64,000 bases of DNA from Thalassolituus alkanivorans (GTDB taxonomy: Bacteria > Pseudomonadota > Gammaproteobacteria > Pseudomonadales > Oceanobacteraceae), in contig NZ_JAJAEL010000039.1 of NCBI RefSeq assembly GCF_020447205.1, forward strand, positions 265,500 to 329,499, given 5' to 3'. Within the stretch, counting starts at the first letter, position 1, and the number at the start of each line of letters is the position of its first letter. Positions 8,956 through 16,839 of this stretch are shown here, in pieces. The notes under the pieces were generated by a model. That model worked only from the letters and a program-made list of their open reading frames with translations. It had not been told where the DNA came from and ran no database searches. The position numbers and the translations under genes are program-made.

Positions 8956-9920
8956 GTCAGCCAAAACGGGCGCTGGTGTTGGGTTGTGGTGCCGTTGCCG
9001 GCGGTGCCTGGAGCATTGCTGCTTTGCAGGCGGTGAGCAAACAGCTGAACTGGAATCCGGCCGATGCCGATATTCTGATGGGCACTTCGGTGGGCGCAGT
9101 GCTGGCTGCACTGCTTGCCAGTGGTGTCAGTCTGGAGCGCTTAGTCGCCGCGCAAAATAATGAGCCACAGCATGGTTGTTACTGGAATCATGCCACCGAC
9201 TCCGGCGGTAAATTACCGCCCTGGCCACAATGGAAATTCAGTGGCCCGGCATTATTTAAAAAAGCCTTAAACCGCGAAGTCAGTTTACTAACCGGACTCT
9301 GCGGCATTTTGCCCCGCGGCCGTACCGATATGTCGGGCTTTGTACGTCTTATTCAGTCGGCATCGGCTGGTGATCTCTGGCCACAAGCACTACAGACCGG
9401 ACAGCAAACCGAGAAAAAACTCTGGCTGATGGCAGTGGATGCAAAAACCGCCGAGCGCCGTGCCATTGGCAGTCAGGCCGATGATTTTACTCAGGTACTA
9501 TTATCGCGTGCGGTGTGTGCATCCTATGCGGTGCCGGGTTGTTGTCCGCCGGTGAATATTCAGGGGAATACCTATCTGGATGGCGGCATTATGTCACCGG
9601 CGTCGGCGGATTTACTGGTTAACGAAGAAATCGATGAAGTCATTATTATCGCACCGATGGCATCACGCTGGCCGGGTAAAGCCGGCAGTCTTTTTAATGC
9701 CGTTGAGCGTTACGCCCGCAAGGGGATGACACGCATAGTAGACCGTGAAGAAGCCATGCTGCGTGCCGCCGGTAAACGGGTTATCCGTATTGAACCGAAC
9801 GAAGATGACCTGCACGCCTTTGGCTGGAATCTGCTTGATCCGGCACGGCGGCAGGGCGTGTTCGATACCGCGTTATTAACCACACCGGCAACGGTAGCTC
9901 AGGCCATCGCTATGGCCTGA
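8952..9920 (+). CDS. Patatin-like phospholipase/esterase
   Basis: 322 residues from the ATG at 8952, which overlaps the monooxygenase stop (ATGA) and follows GGAGG at a good distance. Features are the oxyanion glycine stretch GCGAVAGGAW at residues 11-20, nucleophile elbow GTSVGA near 44-49, and the catalytic Asp in YLDGGI near 208. The patatin fold with a Ser-Asp dyad hydrolyses acyl esters. Coupling to a Baeyer-Villiger-like enzyme suggests it might hydrolyse the ester or lactone that enzyme makes, but a lipid role is equally possible. Confidence 0.88.
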   Translation: MSQPKRALVLGCGAVAGGAWSIAALQAVSKQLNWNPADADILMGTSVGAVLAALLASGVSLERLVAAQNNEPQHGCYWNHATDSGGKLPPWPQWKFSGPALFKKALNREVSLLTGLCGILPRGRTDMSGFVRLIQSASAGDLWPQALQTGQQTEKKLWLMAVDAKTAERRAIGSQADDFTQVLLSRAVCASYAVPGCCPPVNIQGNTYLDGGIMSPASADLLVNEEIDEVIIIAPMASRWPGKAGSLFNAVERYARKGMTRIVDREEAMLRAAGKRVIRIEPNEDDLHAFGWNLLDPARRQGVFDTALLTTPATVAQAIAMA

Positions 9921-9959
9921 GCCCGGGTCTGAGTCTGTGCCTGAGTCAGGATCAGATGT

Positions 9960-11357
9960 TTAGCTGTTCAGCTGTGTTGCCGTCGTTAAGTTGCCTGTTA
10001 ATCTGTCTGGCAGCGCAAAGTCCAGTAAGGCAAAGCCCAGCAATGCCAGACCGCTTAACGGGAACAGTAGCGCAAAGCTGATCAGCAGCAACAGCCATAA
10101 TGGGTTTAATGTTTTATCCGCAGCCGGCGGGCGTAACAGGCTGCCTTTACTTGGCGAGCGGCGCTTCCACCACAACACCAGACCAGCCAGTGCCAGCAAC
10201 ATTAATAACAGGCAGGCGATAATGTTGAGCCACAGATTCCACAGCCCTGCCTGACCTTTATGCAGGGCAATTCCGGCGGCCATGCTTTTTGCCAGCAGGT
10301 TGTAATTATCCCAGCCAATATCGGCTAACACCCGACCATCCGCGGGGTTGATATGCACCGTTCTGTCCTGCATGGGATCGGTAATATCACCGCTGCTGGT
10401 TGAGGCAATCAGGGTGTATACGCCTTGTTCGCCACGCGGAAAACTGATGCGGAAATAACCGGGCAGAAGCTGTTTGCCGATATTTATAATCTGTTGCGCT
10501 GTAAGCGGATGCGCGGCGGCAGGTTCTGCTATCGGGATCGGCAATTGCTCGGCACTCCAGGATATTTCATTCAGATTTCCACTGTTTAACGTCGCGGTAT
10601 CCGCCATGGAACTGTGGTGCCCGGCATGAGGATTAACTGCTGAATTTTTCTCCGGCTGCCAGAACCGGGCCGATTTTTCTGCGGGAAAACTGCCCCAGGG
10701 TTGTACGATTTTTTGCCCCCATACGCCGCTCCAGGCCAGGCCGCTTAAGGCAAAAAATACCAGTAGCAGACTCAGCCATAATCCCAGCGCGCCATGCAGC
10801 TGGCGCCAGCGTGAGCGTTTATTATTCAGTTGTAGCGGAATATGCCATAAAGAACTTTTACGGCTGCGTGGCCAGTGCAGGTAGAGCCCGGATATTAATA
10901 AAAAAATACACAGGCCTGCAGAGGCTTCGAGCAAAGCATCACCAAACCATCCGGCCAGCAGGGTGCCATGAATATCATCGGCAATGGCATACCAGGTATC
11001 CGCTAACGCCATACTGCCAATGATGCTGGCCCGGTAAGGATCAACAAAAACAATACGGCTGCTGTTACCTTCACGGATATGAAAACGTGCACTGCTGTGC
11101 GGTGTTCTGGCCGGCAGGTACTGTTCAATCGCTGCGTCCGGAAAGGCTGTTTTTACGGCCTGGTATTGGTCGTCGGCAGATAGCTTCTGAGCGCTGGGGC
11201 TAACGGTTAAATAATCGCCAAACTGCCATTGTTCCAGCTGTGGTTGCAGCAACATGGCAATCCCGCTCAGGGCCAGAATGAGCATAAAGGGCAGTACAAA
11301 TAATCCGGCATAAAAATGCCAGCGCCAGATTTTCCGGTAGAGATTATGGTTCATCAT
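9960..11357 (-). CDS. PepSY-associated membrane protein (iron- or metal-uptake linked)
   Basis: 465 residues with an N-terminal membrane helix (WHFYAGLFVLPFMLILALSG), a periplasmic PepSY-like region, further helices near the middle and two at the C-terminus. WRWHFYAGL and LHGALGLWLSLLLVFFALSGLAWS are typical of the PepSY_TM family, found beside TonB receptors and thought to act as inner-membrane reductases or partners in siderophore or metal uptake. The stop of the TonB receptor gene overlaps its ATG by one base (TGATG), so both are made together. Confidence 0.85.
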   Translation of the reverse strand: MMNHNLYRKIWRWHFYAGLFVLPFMLILALSGIAMLLQPQLEQWQFGDYLTVSPSAQKLSADDQYQAVKTAFPDAAIEQYLPARTPHSSARFHIREGNSSRIVFVDPYRASIIGSMALADTWYAIADDIHGTLLAGWFGDALLEASAGLCIFLLISGLYLHWPRSRKSSLWHIPLQLNNKRSRWRQLHGALGLWLSLLLVFFALSGLAWSGVWGQKIVQPWGSFPAEKSARFWQPEKNSAVNPHAGHHSSMADTATLNSGNLNEISWSAEQLPIPIAEPAAAHPLTAQQIINIGKQLLPGYFRISFPRGEQGVYTLIASTSSGDITDPMQDRTVHINPADGRVLADIGWDNYNLLAKSMAAGIALHKGQAGLWNLWLNIIACLLLMLLALAGLVLWWKRRSPSKGSLLRPPAADKTLNPLWLLLLISFALLFPLSGLALLGFALLDFALPDRLTGNLTTATQLNS

Positions 11358-13645
11358 CAGAAGCGGTAACCGCCCTCCAGATAGAATGTGCGTGACGGAT
11401 AAGGGTGATGAACGTAGGCTACCCGGTCAGTAATATTATCGGCACCAACCGACAGCTGAGCATGGCGGTTAAACTGGTAACGCATCCTGGCATCGATAAA
11501 GGTGTACGCATCAATCGCACCGAATACGCGCTGCTGGTGGTCGCTGTTATCCAGTTCGTTATAGCTGTCGCTGATATGGCGCACACTGGTGCTGAAATCC
11601 AGTGCTGTACTCTGATGCCAGGTCAGAGTCAGATTCTGACTCCAGCGCGGAATACGTGGCATATCTTTGCCTTCGCTGTCAGCCACGCCGTCGTTTTTAT
11701 CAATACGGGAACGCAGGGCGGTGGCATTAAAACGCACATCGAGCTGCGGCATAAACAGCGCGCGGCGCTGCAGGCTGATATCGGCTCCGCGGGTTGATAC
11801 GCTGTCGATATTCAGAAACGAACTGATGGTCAGCGGATTACCGAAAGCATCGGCATAAATGCCGCTCTGGTTAAAAATAGTGTCGCGGATTTTTTCGTAA
11901 AACAGATTAATCTGCAGGCTTTGCCGGCCATCATCGAACTGAATATTGAGGTTATGGTGGATACCGATTTCGGGCTTCAGACTGGCATTGGCAATTTGTT
12001 GTACATCATCGTTGCTGGCATTTTCGTACAGCTCTTCGACGATAGGAAAGCGTACCGCACGGGCCAGGGAATAACGGCTGTGCCACAGCGGAGCCAGTTG
12101 CCAGCCAAGAGAAAATTTGGGTGAAACGGCGCTTTCGTTGCGGTCCGGATTTTCGTCATTGCCTTTAAAGCCGTTCAGCCCCTGCCAGCGCTCATGGCGC
12201 AGGCCCAGTGTCAGATCCAGTGTATTGGTAAATTGCCAGCCATAGTCGGCAAAAATTGCCTGTATCCGGGTTTCACCACCCGATAACGGTGTCTGCCCGG
12301 CACTTTGTCCGGAGGCATAATCGTAAGCGCCTTTTTCCAGTTCAAGCTGATAATCACCATAGTGATAACCGAGCAACAGGTTCATATCGCGGCGGCCAAA
12401 CAGTCTCTGTGTGCCGCTTTTAATATCCGCCGTCTGCCAGCCGGTATCGCGGAAATTCTGAATATCACCACTGCGATCCCAGGCAGGATCAGCCGGGTTT
12501 CGGGCCGAGCGTATCTGCTCGTCTTTTAAAATATCAAACTGGCTGATATCCGCCTGCCAATACCAGCTGCCCGCTATTGGCAGAGTCACGCCCAGCGCAC
12601 TGAGCAGCGAATGGCGGTCTTGCCGGCTGTGGCGGAAACTGCTGCCACTGAGGCTGTAGTTATGACCATCCTGACTGATATTGCCGCTGTAAACGGTATT
12701 ACCGCCGGCGTCACGTATCAGGCTGCGGGCATTGGTATTATTATTCTGCCGTTGCTCATATACCAGGCTGGCGCGGACTTCGCCGTCGGGCAAATTGTAG
12801 CGTGCGCGGATTTTATATAAATCAGTCAGGGTATCGGCGATACCGGCATCGCCGTAATACAGCACCGGGTTGCCTTTACTGTCCCGCCCCTGAATTCCGC
12901 CACTGGCTGCGCTGCCGGTGGTTGGTTTTTCGGCGCTGTAATAAAAGCTTTGTGGCTGACCATCATTTTGCAAACGCTGAAAACCAGCCAGTAACTGCAG
13001 GTTACCAAAACGCTCGCCCCAGCTGGTGTATAGACGCTGGCCGGATAATTGTTGTTTACGGCCGATGCGGTCGTAGTCCTGCACAAAGCTGCTGCCTTCA
13101 ATGCTGATTTCCCGCTCGTCGGGCAGACGGGTCTGAATATTAACAACCCCGCCCATGGCGTTGCCGGAATATTCCGCTGCAAAAGGGCCGTACAGAATAT
13201 CCACCTGCTGGATTTCGGCCGGTGCAACAACCGACCAGCGCGGTGCACCGCTGTAGCGTGTCTGCAGGTGATAATGCAGTGGCATACCATCAGCAAAAAC
13301 CAGCGAACGGGTGGTCTGGAACATATTGCTGCCGCGCATGCCGAGGGTGGCATTCGGATCACCGATGTAGCGTTTACGTACGATAATACCGGGCTGATCG
13401 CGTACGGCATCTTCGGTATTAATAAAGTTGATGCTCTGTAATTGCTCGCGGGTTATTTCACGCAGCGGGGTGCTGACATTTTGTGGCATACCACTGGCGC
13501 GGCTGATCTGTGGTTCCAGCTCGGTATCTGCGGCACAGGCATGATTGCCCGCAGCCAGCAGGGGAAATACCAGCAGGGGAAATAACAGGGGCAGGGGTGT
13601 GGTTGCCAGCAGGCGGGCAGGAGCGATTGACGTCGGCTGAGCCAT
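11357..13645 (-). CDS. TonB-dependent outer-membrane receptor
   Basis: 762 residues from ATG 13645, where a signal peptide (hydrophobic LLFPLLVFPLLAAGNHACA) begins properly; upstream in-frame codons look non-coding. The plug domain is seen in NTEDAVRDQPGIIVRKRYIG and VDILYGPFAAEYSGNAMGGV, followed by a long beta-barrel ending in aromatic YLEGGYRF, the outer-membrane insertion signal. Substrate is unknown; the coupled PepSY protein suggests a metal chelate or siderophore. A hairpin with a T tract lies in its leader. No clear Fur box was found. Confidence 0.9.
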   Translation of the reverse strand: MAQPTSIAPARLLATTPLPLLFPLLVFPLLAAGNHACAADTELEPQISRASGMPQNVSTPLREITREQLQSINFINTEDAVRDQPGIIVRKRYIGDPNATLGMRGSNMFQTTRSLVFADGMPLHYHLQTRYSGAPRWSVVAPAEIQQVDILYGPFAAEYSGNAMGGVVNIQTRLPDEREISIEGSSFVQDYDRIGRKQQLSGQRLYTSWGERFGNLQLLAGFQRLQNDGQPQSFYYSAEKPTTGSAASGGIQGRDSKGNPVLYYGDAGIADTLTDLYKIRARYNLPDGEVRASLVYEQRQNNNTNARSLIRDAGGNTVYSGNISQDGHNYSLSGSSFRHSRQDRHSLLSALGVTLPIAGSWYWQADISQFDILKDEQIRSARNPADPAWDRSGDIQNFRDTGWQTADIKSGTQRLFGRRDMNLLLGYHYGDYQLELEKGAYDYASGQSAGQTPLSGGETRIQAIFADYGWQFTNTLDLTLGLRHERWQGLNGFKGNDENPDRNESAVSPKFSLGWQLAPLWHSRYSLARAVRFPIVEELYENASNDDVQQIANASLKPEIGIHHNLNIQFDDGRQSLQINLFYEKIRDTIFNQSGIYADAFGNPLTISSFLNIDSVSTRGADISLQRRALFMPQLDVRFNATALRSRIDKNDGVADSEGKDMPRIPRWSQNLTLTWHQSTALDFSTSVRHISDSYNELDNSDHQQRVFGAIDAYTFIDARMRYQFNRHAQLSVGADNITDRVAYVHHPYPSRTFYLEGGYRF

Positions 13646-13736
13646 TACAGCATTCCATATCTGAAAATTTGCGCGACGATAGCAGAAAGTTCCCGGCCTT
13701 CCCCTGCGGCGGCTTGTCGCACCTGATCTTGCCCCG

Positions 13737-13761
13737 ATAAAACGGACAGGCGCTCTGTCCG
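13737..13761 (-). promoter_or_regulatory. Terminator-like hairpin in the leader of the TonB receptor gene
   Basis: On the minus strand a perfect 7-bp stem CGGACAG / CTGTCCG with loop AGCGC is followed by TTTTAT, about 90 bases before the receptor ATG. It could attenuate receptor expression or stop antisense transcription from the NUDIX side. No known riboswitch consensus was recognised around it. Confidence 0.45.
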
Positions 13762-13836
13762 GCTTGTGATGCGGAGCTTGTACCCGGAGCGCAGGCTGGT
13801 TATAACAATGCACCATTTAATCTTCAGGATATCGCC

Positions 13837-14250
13837 ATGTCCGCTGCTATTACTCCTCAGCCCTTTGCGCCCTGTGTGTCTTTTATTCTGCTGCGCGATG
13901 GTTGTGTCTTGTTGGAAAAACGCCGCGACGATAAAGAAATCGATCCGGGTCTGGTGATGGTGCCGGGCGGGCATATGGAAGAGGGTGAACATCAGCACGA
14001 CACCCTGTTGCGCGAGCTGGATGAAGAGCTGGGCATCCGGCCGCTGAATGCCCGCTACGTCTGTTCGCTGTTGCACCCCACCGACGAACTGCAGCTGCTG
14101 CATTATTATTTAATTACCGAATGGCACGGCAATATTCAGGCCCACGAGGCTGAAGCCGTATTCTGGCAGCCCTTATCGGAGCTGGGGGCGCTGGATATTA
14201 CGCCTGATCATACCGCCATCGCCGAAGCGCTGCGTTTATATGGCGTTTAA
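13837..14250 (+). CDS. NUDIX hydrolase
   Basis: 137 residues. The complete Nudix box is present near residues 44-66 (GX5EX7REUXEEXGU, seen as GGHMEEGEHQHDTLL then RELDEELGI). Such enzymes cleave nucleoside diphosphates linked to another group and are cytoplasmic. The exact substrate cannot be read from sequence. AGGA stands 8 bases before the ATG. It is divergent from the TonB receptor gene and 29 bases ahead of an AraC-type regulator gene, with which it may share a transcript. Confidence 0.9.
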   Translation: MSAAITPQPFAPCVSFILLRDGCVLLEKRRDDKEIDPGLVMVPGGHMEEGEHQHDTLLRELDEELGIRPLNARYVCSLLHPTDELQLLHYYLITEWHGNIQAHEAEAVFWQPLSELGALDITPDHTAIAEALRLYGV

Positions 14251-14279
14251 TGATTTAATCAATGCGGTAAACAATTCCC

Positions 14280-14981
14280 GTGCTGATTATTAAACCCGGC
14301 ATTCTGGCCTTTTACAGCCCGCATATACTCGCCGATAAGCACCAGCATGCGGCTCTGCAACTAGTGTGGCCCGGCACGCAGGGGCACTGGCAACTGAACA
14401 CTGAAAAAGGCACTGGCCCATTGCTGATTGCACCGCAAGCGGAGCACGATCTGGCCGCTGAACAGTGCTGGATTATTTTGCTGGAGCCTCTGTCTGTCGC
14501 CGGTAAGCATGCTTTGCAACACATGAACGGCCAGCTGTTGGTATCTCTTCCTGGCCTTGCATCTGCGGCTGACAGCACAGAGTTACTGGCGGCGTTAAGC
14601 CATTTGCTGGGGCTGGATAAACAGGCATTTAATCTGCAAATAACCGACAGCCGCCTGCTGCGACTGCAGCAGCAACTGGATCAGTGTTTTAACGGCGGCT
14701 GCATAAAACCTTCGCAATGGCGTGCGCGGGATATTGCCGCCGGACTGGCGTTGTCGGAGAGCCGTTTTCTGCATCTGTTCCGTGAGCAGATGCACATGCC
14801 CTGGCGGCCCTATCTGCTATGGCGCCGCCTGCTCTGTGCGGTGCAGGCGTTACATCAGGGGAAGAGTGCGACCAATGCAGCGCAGGATGCGGGCTTTGCC
14901 GACAGTGCTCATCTGAGCCGGACTTTCCGTCGTCATTTTGGGTTATCGGTGCGTGAGGCGGTGCAGCTGGCCCGCAATTAA
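14280..14981 (+). CDS. AraC-family transcriptional regulator
   Basis: 233 residues from a GTG at 14280. The N-terminal 130 residues form a small cupin-like sensor (HAALQLVWPG) and the C-terminal 100 hold two helix-turn-helix motifs (ARDIAAGLALSESRFLHLFR; NAAQDAGFADSAHLSRTFRR). It likely controls a neighbouring gene, but no target is evident. The start is weakly supported because no good ribosome-binding site precedes the GTG. Confidence 0.85.
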   Translation: MLIIKPGILAFYSPHILADKHQHAALQLVWPGTQGHWQLNTEKGTGPLLIAPQAEHDLAAEQCWIILLEPLSVAGKHALQHMNGQLLVSLPGLASAADSTELLAALSHLLGLDKQAFNLQITDSRLLRLQQQLDQCFNGGCIKPSQWRARDIAAGLALSESRFLHLFREQMHMPWRPYLLWRRLLCAVQALHQGKSATNAAQDAGFADSAHLSRTFRRHFGLSVREAVQLARN

Positions 14982-15087
14982 TCACCACCATTAATTACCA
15001 CCATAAATCACACGAGCAAGTTAGCCAGTTTATTCAAGTTATCAGCCTGTACCGGCGGTAGTCTGGTAAAAAAACAGGAGGTACACC

Positions 15088-15819
15088 ATGGCTGACAACA
15101 CAACAAACACAGCAGATAGCTATCTGGCCACAACCCGCATGCTGGATTACCGGCATCCGGCCATTCAGCAGCTGATTCAGCAACGGGGCTGGCGCCAGCT
15201 GGATACCCGCCAGCAGATTGCAGAGGTTTATCGTTTTGTGCGCGACGATATCCGCTTTGGCTACAACGCCGATGACAGCCTCAGCGCGAGTGAAGTACTG
15301 AGTGATGGTTACGGCCAGTGCAATACCAAAGGCACGCTGCTGATGGCGCTGTTGCGGGCGCTGGGTATTCCTGCCCGTTTCCACGGTTTTACCATTTATA
15401 ACGAGCTGCAGAAGGGCGCAATTCCGCTGTGGATGTTCGCTTTTGCACCCGCGCGTATTCTGCACAGCTGGGTCGAAATCTATTACGATGGCCGCTGGCT
15501 GGAAATAGAGGGTTATATTATCGACCAGCCGTATTTGCAGCAGGTGCAGAAAGCCTTTGCCAGCGAGTGTGAAGCCTTCAGTGGTTATGGCATTGCCACG
15601 CCTTGTCTGCAAAAACCACAGAACGACTGGCAGGGCGGCAATACCTATATTCAGAAGGAAGGTATTGCCGACGACTACGGTGTTTACAACACGCCGGATG
15701 AATTTTACGCGGCGATGGGTACTAACCTGCGTGGGCTGAAACGTATTCTGTACCGTTATCTGCTGCGTCATCTGATGAATATCAATGTCAGAAAAATCCG
15801 TCGCGCGGGTATCCGTTAA
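15088..15819 (+). CDS. Transglutaminase-like cysteine peptidase-fold protein
   Basis: 243 residues, with AGGAGG well placed before the ATG. The transglutaminase-core triad is visible: Cys in GYGQCNTKGTLL near residue 78, His in ILHSWVEIYYDGRW near 125, and an acidic residue in LEIEGYIID near 138. LLMALLRALGIPARFHGF is the usual family segment. Bacterial members are often peptidases or amidases; the role here is unknown. It stands alone with a terminator after it. Confidence 0.85.
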   Translation: MADNTTNTADSYLATTRMLDYRHPAIQQLIQQRGWRQLDTRQQIAEVYRFVRDDIRFGYNADDSLSASEVLSDGYGQCNTKGTLLMALLRALGIPARFHGFTIYNELQKGAIPLWMFAFAPARILHSWVEIYYDGRWLEIEGYIIDQPYLQQVQKAFASECEAFSGYGIATPCLQKPQNDWQGGNTYIQKEGIADDYGVYNTPDEFYAAMGTNLRGLKRILYRYLLRHLMNINVRKIRRAGIR

Positions 15820-15826
15820 GCGCAAG

Positions 15827-15856
15827 ATCCGGGTTGTGTTTGTGGCCCGGATTTTT
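15827..15856 (+). terminator. Rho-independent terminator
   Basis: A 7-bp stem ATCCGGG / CCCGGAT with a 12-base loop is followed by TTTT(A)T, just after the transglutaminase-like gene. Confidence 0.8.
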
Positions 15857-15875
15857 ATGATGAAGTGAATTGGAT

Positions 15876-15904
15876 CTGTTTCACTTAGTGTTAACAGGCC
15901 CTAA
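15876..15904. repeat. Solo copy of the MITE end sequence
   Basis: TTAGTGTTAACAGGCCCTAA at 15885-15904 matches the terminal inverted repeat of the MITE at 56861-57124 except for TA in place of CG in the centre. It is preceded by CTGTTT, as in the copy at 54773-54804. It lies in the promoter region of the Ada/Ogt-like gene. Confidence 0.75.
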
Positions 15905-15928
15905 TACCCAACCGGCGCGGAGCTGCTT

Positions 15929-16825
15929 ATGTCTGACTATCAACGAATCGCAACGGCTATCCGTTTTATTACGCAGCATGCGCGTGAGCAGCCAGCGCTG
16001 GAGGATATCGCCGCGGCGGTTAATCTCAGCCCTTTTCATTTTCAGCGTCTGTTCAGTCAGTGGGCGGGTACCAGCCCTAAACGTTTTCTGCAGGTATTAA
16101 CGCTGGAGCGCGGTAAATTCCTGCTGCGTCAGCAATTGCCGTTGCTGGAGGCGGCCGATGAGCTGGGGCTGAGCGGCAGCAGCCGGCTGCACGATCATTT
16201 TGTTCAGCTGGAAGCGGTAACGCCGGGTGAATATCAGCGCGCCGGCGCCGGGCTGACCATCCGTTACGGCGTGGCAGACACGCCCTTTGGCCCGATGTTT
16301 ATTGCGCAAACACACCGTGGTTTATGCCGCGCTGCTTTTATTTCAACAGAAGCGGATGAACCAGATTCACAGCAGCAACATCAGCAACAGCATCAGCATC
16401 AGGAACTCAGTGCCGCCGAAGAACTGGCCGCGTTACAGGCGGAATGGCCGGCGGCCGGCTGGTGCGAAGATAACGCTGCGGCACAACAGCTGGTCGCCAC
16501 GCTGTTTACCCGCAAGCGCAGTGATGCTGGTGCGCCGTTGTCGCTGCATGTGCGTGGCACCAATTTTCAGCTGGCGGTCTGGCGCGCGTTATTAACCATT
16601 CCTGCCGGCCATGCGCTCAGCTATGGCCAGCTGGCGGCGCAGCTGGGGCAGCCAACGGCGGCACGGGCGATTGGTAATGCGGTTGGCGCCAACCCGGTGG
16701 CCTTTATGATTCCCTGTCACCGGGTGATTCAGCAGAGCGGGGCGCTGGGCGGTTATCGTTGGGGGCCGCTGCGTAAGCAGGTTATGCAGAGCTGGGAACG
16801 GCTGCGGCTGGCGGCTGAAGAGTAG
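15929..16825 (+). CDS. AraC-type DNA-binding / methylated-DNA-protein-cysteine methyltransferase fusion (Ada-like)
   Basis: 298 residues. Residues 1-95 carry an AraC helix-turn-helix domain (ALEDIAAAVNLSPFHFQRLF) and the C-terminal 90 an Ogt/MGMT domain with the acceptor Cys in IPCHRVIQQSGALGGYRWG near residue 263. It removes alkyl groups from O6-alkylguanine and may regulate the adaptive response. The Ada N-terminal zinc domain that senses methyl phosphotriesters is missing, so it cannot be a full Ada. A Gln/His-rich linker (QQQHQQQHQHQ) near residues 148-158 joins the halves. Confidence 0.88.
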   Translation: MSDYQRIATAIRFITQHAREQPALEDIAAAVNLSPFHFQRLFSQWAGTSPKRFLQVLTLERGKFLLRQQLPLLEAADELGLSGSSRLHDHFVQLEAVTPGEYQRAGAGLTIRYGVADTPFGPMFIAQTHRGLCRAAFISTEADEPDSQQQHQQQHQHQELSAAEELAALQAEWPAAGWCEDNAAAQQLVATLFTRKRSDAGAPLSLHVRGTNFQLAVWRALLTIPAGHALSYGQLAAQLGQPTAARAIGNAVGANPVAFMIPCHRVIQQSGALGGYRWGPLRKQVMQSWERLRLAAEE

Positions 16826-16839
16826 CCGCAGCCGCCGTA

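Noticed and set aside
13646-13836. Cobalamin or TPP riboswitch before the TonB receptor gene
   Set aside because: GGGAA-like pieces and a hairpin are present, but the B12 box and the TPP CTGAGA/ACCTGATC elements in proper order were not found.
15034-15825. 263-residue minus-strand open frame opposite the transglutaminase gene
   Set aside because: It mirrors the codon structure of the plus-strand gene, which has clear motifs and an excellent ribosome-binding site.
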